A stretch of DNA of 55,064 nucleotides from Desulfobacterales bacterium (GCA_022361395.1 JAKSAX010000374.1:1-55064), one strand, 5' to 3'; positions 43,147 through 52,911 are shown, counted from the first letter of the stretch. The notes: a model not told the origin generated them from the sequence alone. Program-made: numbers and translations.

Positions 43147-45807
43147 ATGGGTTCGGATTCTCTGAATAAAGGATATGAGCCAAAAGGTATCGAAGAAAAA
43201 TGGTATTCATTCTGGCTGGAAAACGGTTTTTTCAAGGCTGAGGATAAAAGCGACAAAGACGCGTTTTCCATTGTGATACCGCCGCCCAATGTCACCGGTG
43301 TTCTTCATATGGGCCATGCCCTGAACAATGTGATTCAGGATATCATGTGCCGGTACCGGAGACTGCTCGGCTATAATGTTCTCTGGATGCCGGGAACCGA
43401 CCATGCAGGTATTGCCACCCAGAATGTGGTGGAGCGGAAACTGGCTGCAGAAGGGAAAACCCGTGATCAGCTCGGCCGTGACGAGTTCATAGAAGAGGTC
43501 TGGAAATGGCGGGAAAAATCAGGCGGTGCCATTTTCAACCAGCTTAAACGCCTGGGTGCCTCCTGTGACTGGGACCGGGAACGGTTCACCATGGACGAGG
43601 GACTGTCCGAAGCCGTGCGCAAGGTCTTTGTAAGACTCTACAATGAAGGCCTGATCTACGAAGACCAGTACATCATCAACTGGTGCCCGAGATGCCGGAC
43701 GGCTCTTGCGGATCTTGAAGTGGAATATGATGAAAAAGACGGTTATCTTTACTATATCCGTTATCCGTTTAAGGATCAGAAAAAGGGCCTGACCGTTGCA
43801 ACCACCCGGCCCGAAACCATGTTCGGCGATACTGCCGTGGCGGTAAATCCCAACGACGAGCGGTTCAAGGATCTCAGTGAGACCGAAGTGGAGCTCCCCC
43901 TTACCGGCCGCACCATTCCGATTATCAGGGATGATTATGTGGACACGGAGTTCGGCACCGGCGCCCTAAAGGTGACACCGGCCCACGATTCCAATGACTT
44001 TCACCTGGGTGAAAAGCACGGCCTCAAAAAACTGAAGGTCATTGATGACCACGGGGTTATGACCGGGGATGCCGGCCGGTTTGAAGGGCTTGACAGGTTC
44101 GAATGCCGCAAACAGGCTGTGGAGGCCTTGTCCGAGATGGGGCTTCTTGAGAAAAAAGAGCCCCTGAAACACAGTGTGGGCAATTGCTACCGCTGCCATA
44201 CCGATGTGGAACCTTCGATTTCAAAACAGTGGTTTGTCAAGGTGGGCCCCCTTGCGGAAAAAGCCTCTGAAGCAGTCCGGTCCGGCAGGACACGCATCAT
44301 TCCGGATAATTGGTCTAAAACCTATTTCGAATGGATGGACAATATCCGTGACTGGTGTATTTCCCGTCAGATCTGGTGGGGCCACAGGATCCCGGTATGG
44401 AAATGCCCGGACTGCAAGGCGGTTATCGTTGAAGAGACCGATCCCACGGAATGCACCAAATGCGGCTCAAAGAAGATTGTCCAGGAGACAGATGTCCTGG
44501 ATACCTGGTTCTCTTCAGCACTCTGGCCCTTTTCAACCATGGGATGGCCGGAAAACACCGATCTGCTTAAAACCTTCTATCCGACCAATGTACTGGTCAC
44601 CGGTTTTGACATCCTCTTTTTCTGGGTCGCCCGCATGATGATGATGGGAATCCATTTTATGGATGATGAAGTACCCTTTGACGATGTGTATATCCATGCC
44701 CTGGTCAGGGATGAACATGGTAAAAAAATGTCCAAGTCCAAGGGTAATGTCATTGATCCCCTGAAGGTGATCGACTCCTATGGTGCGGATGCCTTTCGTT
44801 TTACCCTGGCCGCATTTGCCGCCCAGGGCCGTGATGTTAAAATGTCCGAATCCCGGGTGGAAGGATACCGCCACTTTGTTAACAAGCTCTGGAATGCCTC
44901 CCGCTTTGCCCTGATGCATATCACGGAAAACGACACCCGGATTGAACAGGATAAACTCTCCCTGGCAGAACGCTGGATCCTGTCCAGGTCCGCGGCAACG
45001 GCCAAGGCAGTAAAAGAGGGAATCGAAACCTATAAATTTAACGAAGCCGCCTCGGCAGCATACCAGTTTGTATGGCACGAGTTCTGTGACTGGTTCCTGG
45101 AGACGGCCAAGCCTGCCCTGTATGAAAAAGAGGGAACCCAGCGCAGGGATTCGGCCAGGGCTGTCCTGTCCGGGGTACTTGAAGATATCCTTGTTATGCT
45201 CCATCCCTTCATGCCCTTTGTGACCGAGGAGATCTACAATATCCTGCCGGCAACCGAAGGCTCTGTTATGAAGGCTTCCTATCCCTACGATGCAGACATC
45301 TATGAAGCGACCAGAGATAAAAAGGCCGAAGAACAGATGGAATTCATATTCGGCCTGATCTCCGGCATCCGGAACATCCGGAGTGAGATGAACATTCAGC
45401 CGTCCATGAAGATAAAGGTGCTTGCCAATACCGAAGACGGGCAGGAGAAACTTCTCATTGCAGAGAACAAGTCGGTGATTGCCAATCTGGCTACCCTGGA
45501 AAGCCTTTACTTTTGTGATTCCGACAACCTGCCGACCTCCGCGGCCACCTCTGTGACCGGAAACACCACCTGCTTTGTCTCCCTTGAAGGGGTGATTGAC
45601 TTTGATAAAGAGATCAAGCGTCTTGAAAAGGAGCTTGAAAAAAATACCAAAGAACTCATGGGGATCCAGAAACGGCTGAACAACGACAGTTTTCTTGATA
45701 AAGCCCCTGAAAACGTCATTGCAAAGGTAAAGGCCCAGCACGACGAACTCCAGGAGAAACAGGACAAGATTACCGCCAATCTCCAGCGAATTCAGGGAAT
45801 GCAATAA
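43147..45807 (+). CDS. valS: Valyl-tRNA synthetase
   Basis: An 886-residue class I aminoacyl-tRNA synthetase. The HIGH-type motif is GVLHMGHAL in PPPNVTGVLHMGHALN and the KMSKS motif is GKKMSKSKGN. The editing domain has TTRPETMFGDTAVAV and GTGALKVTPAHD. A C-terminal coiled coil (DFDKEIKRLEKELEKNTKEL) is typical of ValRS. It charges tRNA-Val. The ATG is preceded by GAGGAG. nadC follows after 10 bp. Confidence 0.98.
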   Translation: MGSDSLNKGYEPKGIEEKWYSFWLENGFFKAEDKSDKDAFSIVIPPPNVTGVLHMGHALNNVIQDIMCRYRRLLGYNVLWMPGTDHAGIATQNVVERKLAAEGKTRDQLGRDEFIEEVWKWREKSGGAIFNQLKRLGASCDWDRERFTMDEGLSEAVRKVFVRLYNEGLIYEDQYIINWCPRCRTALADLEVEYDEKDGYLYYIRYPFKDQKKGLTVATTRPETMFGDTAVAVNPNDERFKDLSETEVELPLTGRTIPIIRDDYVDTEFGTGALKVTPAHDSNDFHLGEKHGLKKLKVIDDHGVMTGDAGRFEGLDRFECRKQAVEALSEMGLLEKKEPLKHSVGNCYRCHTDVEPSISKQWFVKVGPLAEKASEAVRSGRTRIIPDNWSKTYFEWMDNIRDWCISRQIWWGHRIPVWKCPDCKAVIVEETDPTECTKCGSKKIVQETDVLDTWFSSALWPFSTMGWPENTDLLKTFYPTNVLVTGFDILFFWVARMMMMGIHFMDDEVPFDDVYIHALVRDEHGKKMSKSKGNVIDPLKVIDSYGADAFRFTLAAFAAQGRDVKMSESRVEGYRHFVNKLWNASRFALMHITENDTRIEQDKLSLAERWILSRSAATAKAVKEGIETYKFNEAASAAYQFVWHEFCDWFLETAKPALYEKEGTQRRDSARAVLSGVLEDILVMLHPFMPFVTEEIYNILPATEGSVMKASYPYDADIYEATRDKKAEEQMEFIFGLISGIRNIRSEMNIQPSMKIKVLANTEDGQEKLLIAENKSVIANLATLESLYFCDSDNLPTSAATSVTGNTTCFVSLEGVIDFDKEIKRLEKELEKNTKELMGIQKRLNNDSFLDKAPENVIAKVKAQHDELQEKQDKITANLQRIQGMQ

Positions 45808-45817
45808 GGACATAGTC

Positions 45818-46645
45818 ATGGATATGATTGACCAGATCATCCGCCTGGCCCTGTTCGAAGATTCAGGTTTAGGGGATGTCACCACGGAGAGCATTTTGCC
45901 GGAGCCGAAAACCGGCTCCGGCGTTATCGTGGCAAAGCAGGATTTTGTCGTCGCAGGAACCGGGGTGGCCAGAGCCGTGTTTTCCGTTGTTGATCCGGAT
46001 ATCAGGTGTGACCTGGCTTTTAAGGACGGTCAGCAGGTAAAATCCGGTGATACTGTCTTAACGGTTGAAGGCGATCTGCTGGGACTGCTTAAAGGCGAAA
46101 GGGTGGCCCTTAACTTTCTTCAGAGGCTCTCCGGCATCGCCACGCTGACACGGACCTTTGTCGATACCCTGGATACCCCCGGTGTCAGGCTGGTGGATAC
46201 CCGGAAAACAACGCCGGGCTGGCGGTCCCTTGAAAAGGACGCGGTCCGTGCAGGCGGCGGGTTTAACCATCGCTTTGCCCTCTATGACGGGATCCTGATC
46301 AAGGACAATCATATTGCCGTGGCCGGTTCCATTGAAAAAGCGGTTGCTGCGGTCAGGGCACGGACCTCCCATCTGATGAAAGTTGAGGTTGAGGTCTCTG
46401 ACATGGATGAGGTGAAACAGGCGGTTTCAGCCGGTGCTGAAGTGATCATGCTGGACAATATGACCCCGGAGGCCATGACCGAGGCCGTGGACTATATAGG
46501 GGGCAGGGCAGTGGTAGAGGCCTCGGGCAATGTTTCCCTGTCCACCCTGAATACCATTGCGGCCACCGGTGTGGATGTGATCTCCTGCGGTGCGCTCACC
46601 CACCAGGCAAGATCGGTGGATCTGAGTATGCGCATTACTCCCTGA
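45818..46645 (+). CDS. nadC: Nicotinate-nucleotide pyrophosphorylase (carboxylating)
   Basis: A 275-residue quinolinate phosphoribosyltransferase. Family blocks are EDSGLGDVTTESI, GERVALNFLQRLSGIAT, DTRKTTPGWRSLEKDAVRAGGGFNHRFALYDGILIKDNHI, VEVEVSDMDE and SCGALTHQARSVDLSM. It converts quinolinate and PRPP to nicotinate mononucleotide in NAD synthesis. AAGGA lies seven bases before the ATG, and the gene is probably co-transcribed with valS. Confidence 0.96.
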   Translation: MDMIDQIIRLALFEDSGLGDVTTESILPEPKTGSGVIVAKQDFVVAGTGVARAVFSVVDPDIRCDLAFKDGQQVKSGDTVLTVEGDLLGLLKGERVALNFLQRLSGIATLTRTFVDTLDTPGVRLVDTRKTTPGWRSLEKDAVRAGGGFNHRFALYDGILIKDNHIAVAGSIEKAVAAVRARTSHLMKVEVEVSDMDEVKQAVSAGAEVIMLDNMTPEAMTEAVDYIGGRAVVEASGNVSLSTLNTIAATGVDVISCGALTHQARSVDLSMRITP

Positions 46646-46679
46646 CCGGGGGGATACGCGAAAATACCGGGTCTTTTAT

Positions 46680-47576
46680 TCAGGAGTAGGTGAGCTTGTT
46701 CCTGCCGGTCTCCTTGGATTTGTAAAGGGCCTTGTCCGTGCGTTTGATAAAGGCTGTGAAATCTTCATTATCCTGGAGTTCGCTGGCCCCGATACTCACC
46801 GTTACGGACTTGCTGATCCCTTTGTCCGGGGTGAATACCTCCCTTGCTATGCTGTCCTTTATCCTGGCACCGACCACACAGGCCTTCTTTAATCCGGTTT
46901 CGGGCAGGATAATGGCGAATTCCTCTCCCCCATACCGGTATGCCGTGTCCATGGAGCGCATACAGGAGTTGATGATCCGGCCGATACCCATGAGCACCTT
47001 ATCCCCCTCCAGATGCCCCCAGGTATCATTGTAGCTTTTAAAGAAATCAATATCCAGGATCAGCAGGGATAATGGCCTGTCGTAACGGGAGGAGCGCTTT
47101 ATCTCCAGTTTAATCTGGTGAAAGAACTGCCTGGAGTTGTGAAGGTTTGTCAGGGCATCTGTGATGGCCAGCTGCTCCATCTCCGCCAGTAGTTTGGCCC
47201 GTTCTTTTTTAAAGGCGGTTTCCCTCAGTACCCGTTTGATCCTCAGGTCCAGCTCCTCAAAACGGAAGGGTTTAAAGATAAAGTCGCTGGCACCTGCCTT
47301 TATGGCCTCTTCATAGGAGTAGTCCGCACTGTATCCGGTCATGACCATGACGTCAACATCATGCTCTCCCTTGATGAGCTTTGTCAGTTCCAGGCCGTCC
47401 ATGCCCTGCATCATGATGTCGGTCAGTACGACATCCGCATCAAATGTCTTCAGGATTTCAATGGCTTCGGCGGCATTCTGTGCGCTTTTAACCTCATAGG
47501 AAAGAAGCTTCAGGTACTCCTCCACAGACTCTTTTATGGCAAGGTCATCGTCAACAATCAGGATGGCATGGGTCAT
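46680..47576 (-). CDS. Response regulator with GGDEF domain (diguanylate cyclase)
   Basis: A 298-residue REC-GGDEF protein. The receiver has the acidic DDD cluster near residue 9 and the phospho-accepting Asp in VVLTDIMMQGMDG, plus the conserved Lys in DFIFKPF. The GGDEF domain has LLILDIDFFKSYNDTWGHLEGD and the active motif YGGEEFAII. An RSMD inhibitory site lies five residues before it, so product feedback is expected. It makes cyclic di-GMP when phosphorylated. A GGAGAG site precedes the ATG. No kinase is adjacent. Confidence 0.93.
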   Translation of the reverse strand: MTHAILIVDDDLAIKESVEEYLKLLSYEVKSAQNAAEAIEILKTFDADVVLTDIMMQGMDGLELTKLIKGEHDVDVMVMTGYSADYSYEEAIKAGASDFIFKPFRFEELDLRIKRVLRETAFKKERAKLLAEMEQLAITDALTNLHNSRQFFHQIKLEIKRSSRYDRPLSLLILDIDFFKSYNDTWGHLEGDKVLMGIGRIINSCMRSMDTAYRYGGEEFAIILPETGLKKACVVGARIKDSIAREVFTPDKGISKSVTVSIGASELQDNEDFTAFIKRTDKALYKSKETGRNKLTYS

Positions 47577-47618
47577 GGATTCTCTCCAAAAGCAGGTTTG
47601 CCGTAAAAGCGCCGATCC

Positions 47619-47647
47619 TTGACACTTTCAGGTACAATTGCTACATA
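47619..47647 (+). promoter_or_regulatory. Possible lepA promoter
   Basis: TTGACA (47619-47624) and TACATA (47642-47647) are spaced by 17 bp in the divergent gap between the GGDEF gene and lepA. The -10 match is partial. Confidence 0.5.
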
Positions 47648-47705
47648 TACATGTTCAAAATTAGCCAGATAGGCCCTATTTGTCAACTCTTAGTTTGGAG
47701 CCCAA

Positions 47706-49517
47706 TTGAAGTTAAATAAGCTAAACAAAGATAATATAAGAAATTTTTCTATTATTGCCCATATCGACCATGGAAAGTCAACCCTGTCCGACAGGCTGAT
47801 CCAATTGTCCGGTATTATCGAAGACCGGGATATGAAAGATCAGATCCTGGACTCCATGGATATTGAGCGGGAAAGGGGAATAACCATAAAGTCTCAGACG
47901 GTCTCTTTACCCTATACCGCCCCGGACGGGACAGAATACCTTCTCAATCTTATCGACACACCGGGGCATGTGGATTTTTCCTATGAGGTGTCACGGGCCC
48001 TTGCCTCCTGCGAAGGCGCACTGATTCTTGCCGATGCAAGCCAGGGCGTGGAAGCCCAGACCCTGGCCAACCTCTATCTGGCCATGGAACACGAGCTCGA
48101 AATCCTTCCCGTTATTAACAAGATCGACCTGCCCTCTGCAGAGATCGACTGGGTCAAGGATCAGATTGAAGAGGATCTCGGCCTTGATTCGGATCTGGCC
48201 ATGCTGGTTTCCGCCAAAGTCGGCACCGGGGTGGAGGAGATGTTCCAGGCAATTGTGGAGGGGATTCCGGCACCAACGGTTGAAGATACAGGCAAATTCA
48301 AGGCCCTGATTTTTGACTCCCACTATGATGCCTTCCGGGGCACGATTGTTCATTTCAGGATCTTTGAAGGCAGCATTAAAAAGGGCGACAGGATTCAGTT
48401 CATGTCCAACGACGCCCAGTACAAGGTTGAAGAAGTGGGGCTGTTCCAGATTGAGAGAAAACCCCAGGATCAGCTGATGGCAGGGCAGGTGGGATATTTT
48501 ATTGCCGGAATCAAAACCATCTCCGATGTAAAGATCGGTGATACCGTGACCATGGCTGATAAGCGCTGTGATGAACCGCTTGGCGGATTCAGGGAACCCA
48601 CCCCCGTTGTTTTTTCTTCCATGTACCCTGTGGCAGCCGATGATTATGAAGAGTTGTCCGAAGCCCTGGAAAAACTCAAGCTCAACGATGCGGCCCTGAT
48701 ATATGAAAAAGACGCCTCCGTGGCACTGGGATTCGGTTACCGCTGCGGCTTCCTGGGGCTGCTTCATCTTGAGGTGGTCCAGGAGCGCCTGGAGCGGGAG
48801 TATAACATCTCCCTGATCCTGACCTCTCCTTCAGTGCAGTACGAGATCACCTATACCTCAGGTGAGGTCAAGATAATTGATAATCCCACGGAATATCCCG
48901 ATCCCATGGAAATCACCAAGGTCAGGGAACCCTTTATCAACGCCTCCATTATTGTGCCGGATAAATACATGGGAAATGTCATGCAGGTCTGCCACGAGTT
49001 CAGGGGGGTGAGCACCAACTACCAGTACCTGACCTCCAGCCGCATGGAGATGAAGTTTACCCTGCCCCTTGCCGAAGTGGTCTATGAATTCTACGACCGC
49101 CTGAAAAGTGTGACCCAGGGATATGGCTCCTTTGACTATGAAATAGCCGGGTACCAGGAGACCGATCTGGTCAAACTGGACTTCCTCATAAATGCGGAGC
49201 GGGTGGATGCCCTGTCCATGCTGATCCACAGAGACAAGGCCGAGGCCAAAGCCAGGGCGGCCTGTAAAAAACTGAGGGAGGAAATCCCGAGGCAGCAGTT
49301 CAAGATTCCCATCCAGGGTGCCATCGGCGGCAAGATTATCTCCAGGGAAACCATTTCCGCTTTCAGGAAAGACGTAACAGCCAAATGTTATGGCGGGGAT
49401 ATCTCCAGAAAGAGAAAGCTGCTGGAAAAACAGAAAAAAGGTAAGAAGCGAATGAAAATGGTGGGATCCGTGGAAATTCCCCAATCTGCATTTTTATCTG
49501 TGCTTAAGTCAGATTAG
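47706..49517 (+). CDS. lepA: Elongation factor 4 (LepA)
   Basis: A 603-residue translational GTPase. G-domain motifs are AHIDHGKST (G1), RGITIKSQTV (G2), DTPGHVDF (G3) and NKIDLPSA (G4). The C-terminal LepA-specific region has FSTNYQYL-type and KAEAKARAACKKLREEIPRQ segments and the basic end SRKRKLLEKQKKGKKRMK. It binds ribosomes during initiation or stalled elongation. The start is TTG at 47706, with GGAG about seven bases upstream and no ATG before the conserved residues. A strong terminator follows. Confidence 0.97.
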   Translation: MKLNKLNKDNIRNFSIIAHIDHGKSTLSDRLIQLSGIIEDRDMKDQILDSMDIERERGITIKSQTVSLPYTAPDGTEYLLNLIDTPGHVDFSYEVSRALASCEGALILADASQGVEAQTLANLYLAMEHELEILPVINKIDLPSAEIDWVKDQIEEDLGLDSDLAMLVSAKVGTGVEEMFQAIVEGIPAPTVEDTGKFKALIFDSHYDAFRGTIVHFRIFEGSIKKGDRIQFMSNDAQYKVEEVGLFQIERKPQDQLMAGQVGYFIAGIKTISDVKIGDTVTMADKRCDEPLGGFREPTPVVFSSMYPVAADDYEELSEALEKLKLNDAALIYEKDASVALGFGYRCGFLGLLHLEVVQERLEREYNISLILTSPSVQYEITYTSGEVKIIDNPTEYPDPMEITKVREPFINASIIVPDKYMGNVMQVCHEFRGVSTNYQYLTSSRMEMKFTLPLAEVVYEFYDRLKSVTQGYGSFDYEIAGYQETDLVKLDFLINAERVDALSMLIHRDKAEAKARAACKKLREEIPRQQFKIPIQGAIGGKIISRETISAFRKDVTAKCYGGDISRKRKLLEKQKKGKKRMKMVGSVEIPQSAFLSVLKSD

Positions 49518-49540
49518 ATCCAAAGAGATCCTGTATATTG

Positions 49541-49580
49541 AAAAAGGCCCCCGGCGGTTCAGACTGCCGGGGGCCTTTTT
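49541..49580. terminator. Bidirectional terminator between lepA and the aminotransferase gene
   Basis: AAAAAGGCCCCCGGC and GCCGGGGGCCTTTTT form a perfect 15-bp stem around a 10-nt loop. It serves lepA and the convergent aminotransferase gene. Confidence 0.92.
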
Positions 49581-49603
49581 GCTCAGGAATAGATAAAAGC
49601 CTG

Positions 49604-50947
49604 TCAGGCCGCAATATCCCTTCCGAACTGTTTAAAGCTGGCATCCAGGCGGTCAAGCAGTTTCATGACCTCATCTTCAGTGGTTACCAGGGGCGGTGCG
49701 ATCAGGACGATATTGGTGTCAACACCGTTGATGCGGCAACCGCCGGGATAGACGATCATCCCGTTGTCCAGGCAGGCGGCCATCGCCTTTGCCGTGGCTT
49801 TTTTCCCGGCGCCGAAGGGCTGTTTTGAATCCTTGTCCGCCACGATTTCCATGGCCCACATATACCCTTTTCCGCGGACATCCCCGATGTAGGGGCTCTC
49901 TTTGGCAATGGCTTCAAGCCCTCTGCCCAGGACCTTGCCGTTATCGTATACATTCTCTATGATTTTGTTTTTGTTGATATAGTTCAATACACTGGCCACA
50001 GCCCTGCAGCTTAAAGGATTGGCATTATAGGTATGGCCGTGGATGAATCCCCCGCTGCCCTGTTTAATGGCCTCAATTATTTTTTCTTTTACAAAGATTC
50101 CGCCGGTGGGGATATATCCGGCGGCCATGCCCTTGGCAGAGGCGATGATATCGGGAATCACCTCCCAGTGATCCACGCCAAATGCCTTGCCTGTCCTGCC
50201 GAACCCTGTCATGACCTCGTCAGCAATGAGCAGGACATCGTACTTGTCGCAGATCTGACGAATTCTCGGCCAATAGTTATCATCCGGAACAATGGCGCCG
50301 CCGGCCGAGCCGACAATGGGCTCTGCCAGGAAGGCCAGGACATTTTCAGGGCCGAGGTTCAGGATCTCAGTCTCCAGGGCATCGGCGCAACCGGCACCGA
50401 ATTCCTCATCAGTCAGTCCGTCGGGTTTGCGGTAAAAATAGGTGGCCGGAAGTTTTGCCGACGGCGTAAGCAGGGGCTGGTAGGTCTGTACCCGGTTAGT
50501 GCTGCCGCCCACGGACATCCCGCCGAGGGTGGCGCCGTGGTAGGAGCAGAACCGGCTGATCAGTTTGTGCTTGGTGCTCTCACTGCCGTCACGTTCAACA
50601 AAGTACTGCCTGGCCATTTTGATGGCGGATTCAACCGCTTCAGACCCGCCGGATACAAACCAGCAATAGTTCAGGTCCCCGGGGGTCAGTTCTCCGATCA
50701 GTTCAACAGCTTCTTCAGAGGCCTGGTGGTTCCACCGGGACGGGTGGGCAAATTCCAGGGTCTGCATCTGCCTGCACAGGTCATCAATGATCTCCTTTAC
50801 CCCGTGTCCGAGATTGGAGACAAGGGCGCCGCTGCACCCGTCAATATAATCTTTTCCGGCTTCATCGTAAATGTAGATACCCTCTGCTTTCACTGCCAGG
50901 GGATTGTCGGCCAGAAAACTTCTTGGGATATTCTTCCCTCTACCCAT
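49604..50947 (-). CDS. Class III pyridoxal phosphate-dependent aminotransferase
   Basis: A 447-residue class III (omega) aminotransferase. The PLP lysine is Lys272 in IIASAKGMAAGYIPTGG, with LLIADEVMTGFGRTG upstream and WFVSGGSEAVESAIKMAR binding the phosphate. SRFCSYHGATLGGMSVGG is also typical. Class III enzymes move amino groups from omega-amines, beta-amino acids or ornithine-like substrates. It lies 16 bp from the RpiR regulator gene on the same strand, and close to the divergent BKACE gene, so the cluster probably degrades an amino compound through a beta-keto acid. The exact substrate is not known. Confidence 0.88.
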   Translation of the reverse strand: MGRGKNIPRSFLADNPLAVKAEGIYIYDEAGKDYIDGCSGALVSNLGHGVKEIIDDLCRQMQTLEFAHPSRWNHQASEEAVELIGELTPGDLNYCWFVSGGSEAVESAIKMARQYFVERDGSESTKHKLISRFCSYHGATLGGMSVGGSTNRVQTYQPLLTPSAKLPATYFYRKPDGLTDEEFGAGCADALETEILNLGPENVLAFLAEPIVGSAGGAIVPDDNYWPRIRQICDKYDVLLIADEVMTGFGRTGKAFGVDHWEVIPDIIASAKGMAAGYIPTGGIFVKEKIIEAIKQGSGGFIHGHTYNANPLSCRAVASVLNYINKNKIIENVYDNGKVLGRGLEAIAKESPYIGDVRGKGYMWAMEIVADKDSKQPFGAGKKATAKAMAACLDNGMIVYPGGCRINGVDTNIVLIAPPLVTTEDEVMKLLDRLDASFKQFGRDIAA

Positions 50948-50963
50948 GATGTACGTCCTTAAA

Positions 50964-51875
50964 TTATCTGTTCTTTGATGTTAGCTGCGCAGCCCAAGAG
51001 GGCAGCGCAGTGGTTGTCTGCTTAACGTATACGTTTTTCTCTTCCCATACCTTTTCCAGGGCCTGCAAGCGGTCCATTGTTTTTGGCCCGCCGGAAAAGG
51101 ATACCGCAGCCAGCAGGGCATTTAAAAAGCTGACTACAGCCACGCTGGACTCAAAAAAAGAATCAATCCAGAAGGGCAGGGGAAAGACCCAGTTTCCGAT
51201 CCGGGCAAGGGGGGAGGTGTGGCTGTCCGTGATGGCAACGATCTTTGCGCCAGCGTTATGGAACAGCTCTGTGATATCCAGGGTCTGCCGGCAATACCTG
51301 GGAAAGGTGATGCTTATGAGCAGGGCATCCGGATTCAGCCCAGGTGTAAGCTGGCTCCATACCGTGCCGGATTCAAGGGAGATGAGATTGACCCGTTTTG
51401 AAAGGAACCTTAAGTTTGTTGCAAAATAGTGGGCTGCCCCGTGAAATGATCTCAGGCCCAGAACCCAGATTTCATCGTGTTTACAGATTTCAGCAGCCAC
51501 TGCTTCAAACAGGTCTGAAGATATAGATTCCGCGGCCCGGGCCAGGTTGTCCCGGTCGCTTTTCAACACTGTCTTGAGAAAATCCTTTGTCTCTCCGACA
51601 TTGACGGGTTTTTTCTTCAGCCTTGCAGGAACATTCAGCCTTGTTTTTATTTCCTGACGGATATGCTGCTGAAGATCCAGGTACCCTTTAAAACCGATGT
51701 GCTGACTGAACCGCACCACGGTTGCATTGGAGATGTCAAGCTTGTCCGCCAGCTCGGCAGAACTCATATAGGCAACATCGTCCAGGTTCTCCATCAGGTA
51801 TTCAAGGATCCTGCTCTGTGCCGCGGTGAGCTGGGGCAGCGGTGTTTTCGAAAATAGGAAATCTTTCTTAAGCAT
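50964..51875 (-). CDS. RpiR/MurR family transcriptional regulator
   Basis: A 303-residue regulator. The N-terminal HTH_6 domain has AAQSRILEYLMENLDDVAYMSSAELADKLDISNATVVRFSQHIGFKGYLDLQ. The C-terminal SIS domain (about 130-265) has IWVLGLRSFHGAAHYFATNL and VAITDSHTSPLARIGNW. RpiR proteins repress or activate genes in answer to a sugar phosphate or related ligand; non-sugar ligands are also known. The ATG has an AAGGATG site. The divergent BKACE gene promoter carries two ATCGTTACAT repeats that are its likely binding sites. Confidence 0.9.
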   Translation of the reverse strand: MLKKDFLFSKTPLPQLTAAQSRILEYLMENLDDVAYMSSAELADKLDISNATVVRFSQHIGFKGYLDLQQHIRQEIKTRLNVPARLKKKPVNVGETKDFLKTVLKSDRDNLARAAESISSDLFEAVAAEICKHDEIWVLGLRSFHGAAHYFATNLRFLSKRVNLISLESGTVWSQLTPGLNPDALLISITFPRYCRQTLDITELFHNAGAKIVAITDSHTSPLARIGNWVFPLPFWIDSFFESSVAVVSFLNALLAAVSFSGGPKTMDRLQALEKVWEEKNVYVKQTTTALPSWAAQLTSKNR

Positions 51876-51928
51876 GGTGCATCCTTAAGTATTTTAATTT
51901 CAGTGCAGGCAGGATAGCAAAAAAAATC

Positions 51929-51982
51929 TTGACTTGCAAGGATCGTTACATTATTTTTAATTTAAAATAATAATCGTTACAT
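51929..51982 (+). promoter_or_regulatory. BKACE gene promoter with two direct-repeat operator sites
   Basis: TTGACT (51929-51934) and TATTTT (51952-51957) are spaced by 17 bp. ATCGTTACAT occurs at 51942-51951, inside the spacer, and at 51973-51982, exactly 31 bp (about three helical turns) downstream. Binding at the first would block the promoter. An AT-rich palindrome (TAATTTAAAATAAT) separates the two. Confidence 0.65.
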
Positions 51983-52065
51983 AGCCCGCGAATATAACCC
52001 GGAATTAAACAGAGCCCGGGTAATTGCGCACCAGATAACCAAATAAAAACAGAGGCAGGTTTATT

Positions 52066-52911
52066 GTGGAAAAACTGATTATCACAACAGCATTAACCGG
52101 CAATGTGCCGACAAAGAAGATGAACCCCAGTCTGCCGGTAACACCCGAAGAGATTGCAAGGGATGTAAAAGCCTGCGCTGAAGCGGGATCCGCTCTTTTT
52201 CACGTCCACGCAAGGGATACAGAGGAGAAGCCGAGTCTTGATCCTGAGATTTTCAAGGAGATCGTCCGCCAGATTAAAAAGACAAGTCCAGATGTGATTG
52301 TCCAGCTCTCCACCGGGGCCAGGGCTGGCAAAGACTGGGAAGACAGGGCTTTCCCGGTGCGTCTTTTGCCCGAGATGGGATCCTTTACCACAGGATCCAA
52401 CAACCTGCCCGGCATCATCTATGAAAACTCCCCCCAGTTCATTGAATTCCTGGCCAAGGTATTTCAGGAAACCGGTGTAAAACCGGAGATCGAAGTATTT
52501 GAACCGGGTATGATCAATAATGCCCTGTTTCTTCAGAAAAAAGGCTACCTTAAAGGCCCCCTCCACTTTGACTTTGTCCAGGGTGCCACCGGCTCAATGC
52601 CCGGCAGCGTGAAGAACCTGCTTTTCCTGAGTGAGAGCATTCCAGCGGATGCGACATGGACAGTGGCAGGCATCGGAAAAAATGAGATTCCCCTGGCCAC
52701 GGCAGCCATCCTCATGGGCGGTCATGTCCGTGTAGGCCTGGAGGATAATTTACACCTGCCCGACGGCTCCCAAGCTTCTAACGTCACCCTTGTGGAGACC
52801 GTTGTCAGAATTGCCAGGGAACTGGGCAGGGAAATCGCCACCCCGGACGAAGCCCGGGACATTCTCGGACTGCCAAAGGAAAACAAAGACCGGATCCTGG
52901 ATATGATTTAA
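52066..52911 (+). CDS. BKACE family beta-keto acid cleavage enzyme (3-keto-5-aminohexanoate cleavage type)
   Basis: A 281-residue DUF849/BKACE protein. The zinc ligands and active-site landmarks are visible: IITTALTGNVPTK, LFHVHARDTEEK (His-x-His), QLSTGARAGKDWEDR, SFTTGSNNLP, PEIEVFEPGMINNA, WTVAGIGKNEIP, and GGHVRVGLEDNL. BKACE enzymes condense a beta-keto acid with acetyl-CoA, giving acetoacetate and a new acyl-CoA. With the aminotransferase opposite, a deaminated beta-keto acid is a reasonable substrate. The start is GTG at 52066. The substrate group within the family cannot be fixed from sequence alone. Confidence 0.9.
   Translation: MEKLIITTALTGNVPTKKMNPSLPVTPEEIARDVKACAEAGSALFHVHARDTEEKPSLDPEIFKEIVRQIKKTSPDVIVQLSTGARAGKDWEDRAFPVRLLPEMGSFTTGSNNLPGIIYENSPQFIEFLAKVFQETGVKPEIEVFEPGMINNALFLQKKGYLKGPLHFDFVQGATGSMPGSVKNLLFLSESIPADATWTVAGIGKNEIPLATAAILMGGHVRVGLEDNLHLPDGSQASNVTLVETVVRIARELGREIATPDEARDILGLPKENKDRILDMI

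Noticed and set aside
44533..45894. Long (453-codon) minus-strand open frame inside valS
   Set aside because: It is antisense to conserved valyl-tRNA synthetase codons and arises from their third-position bias; no domain seen.
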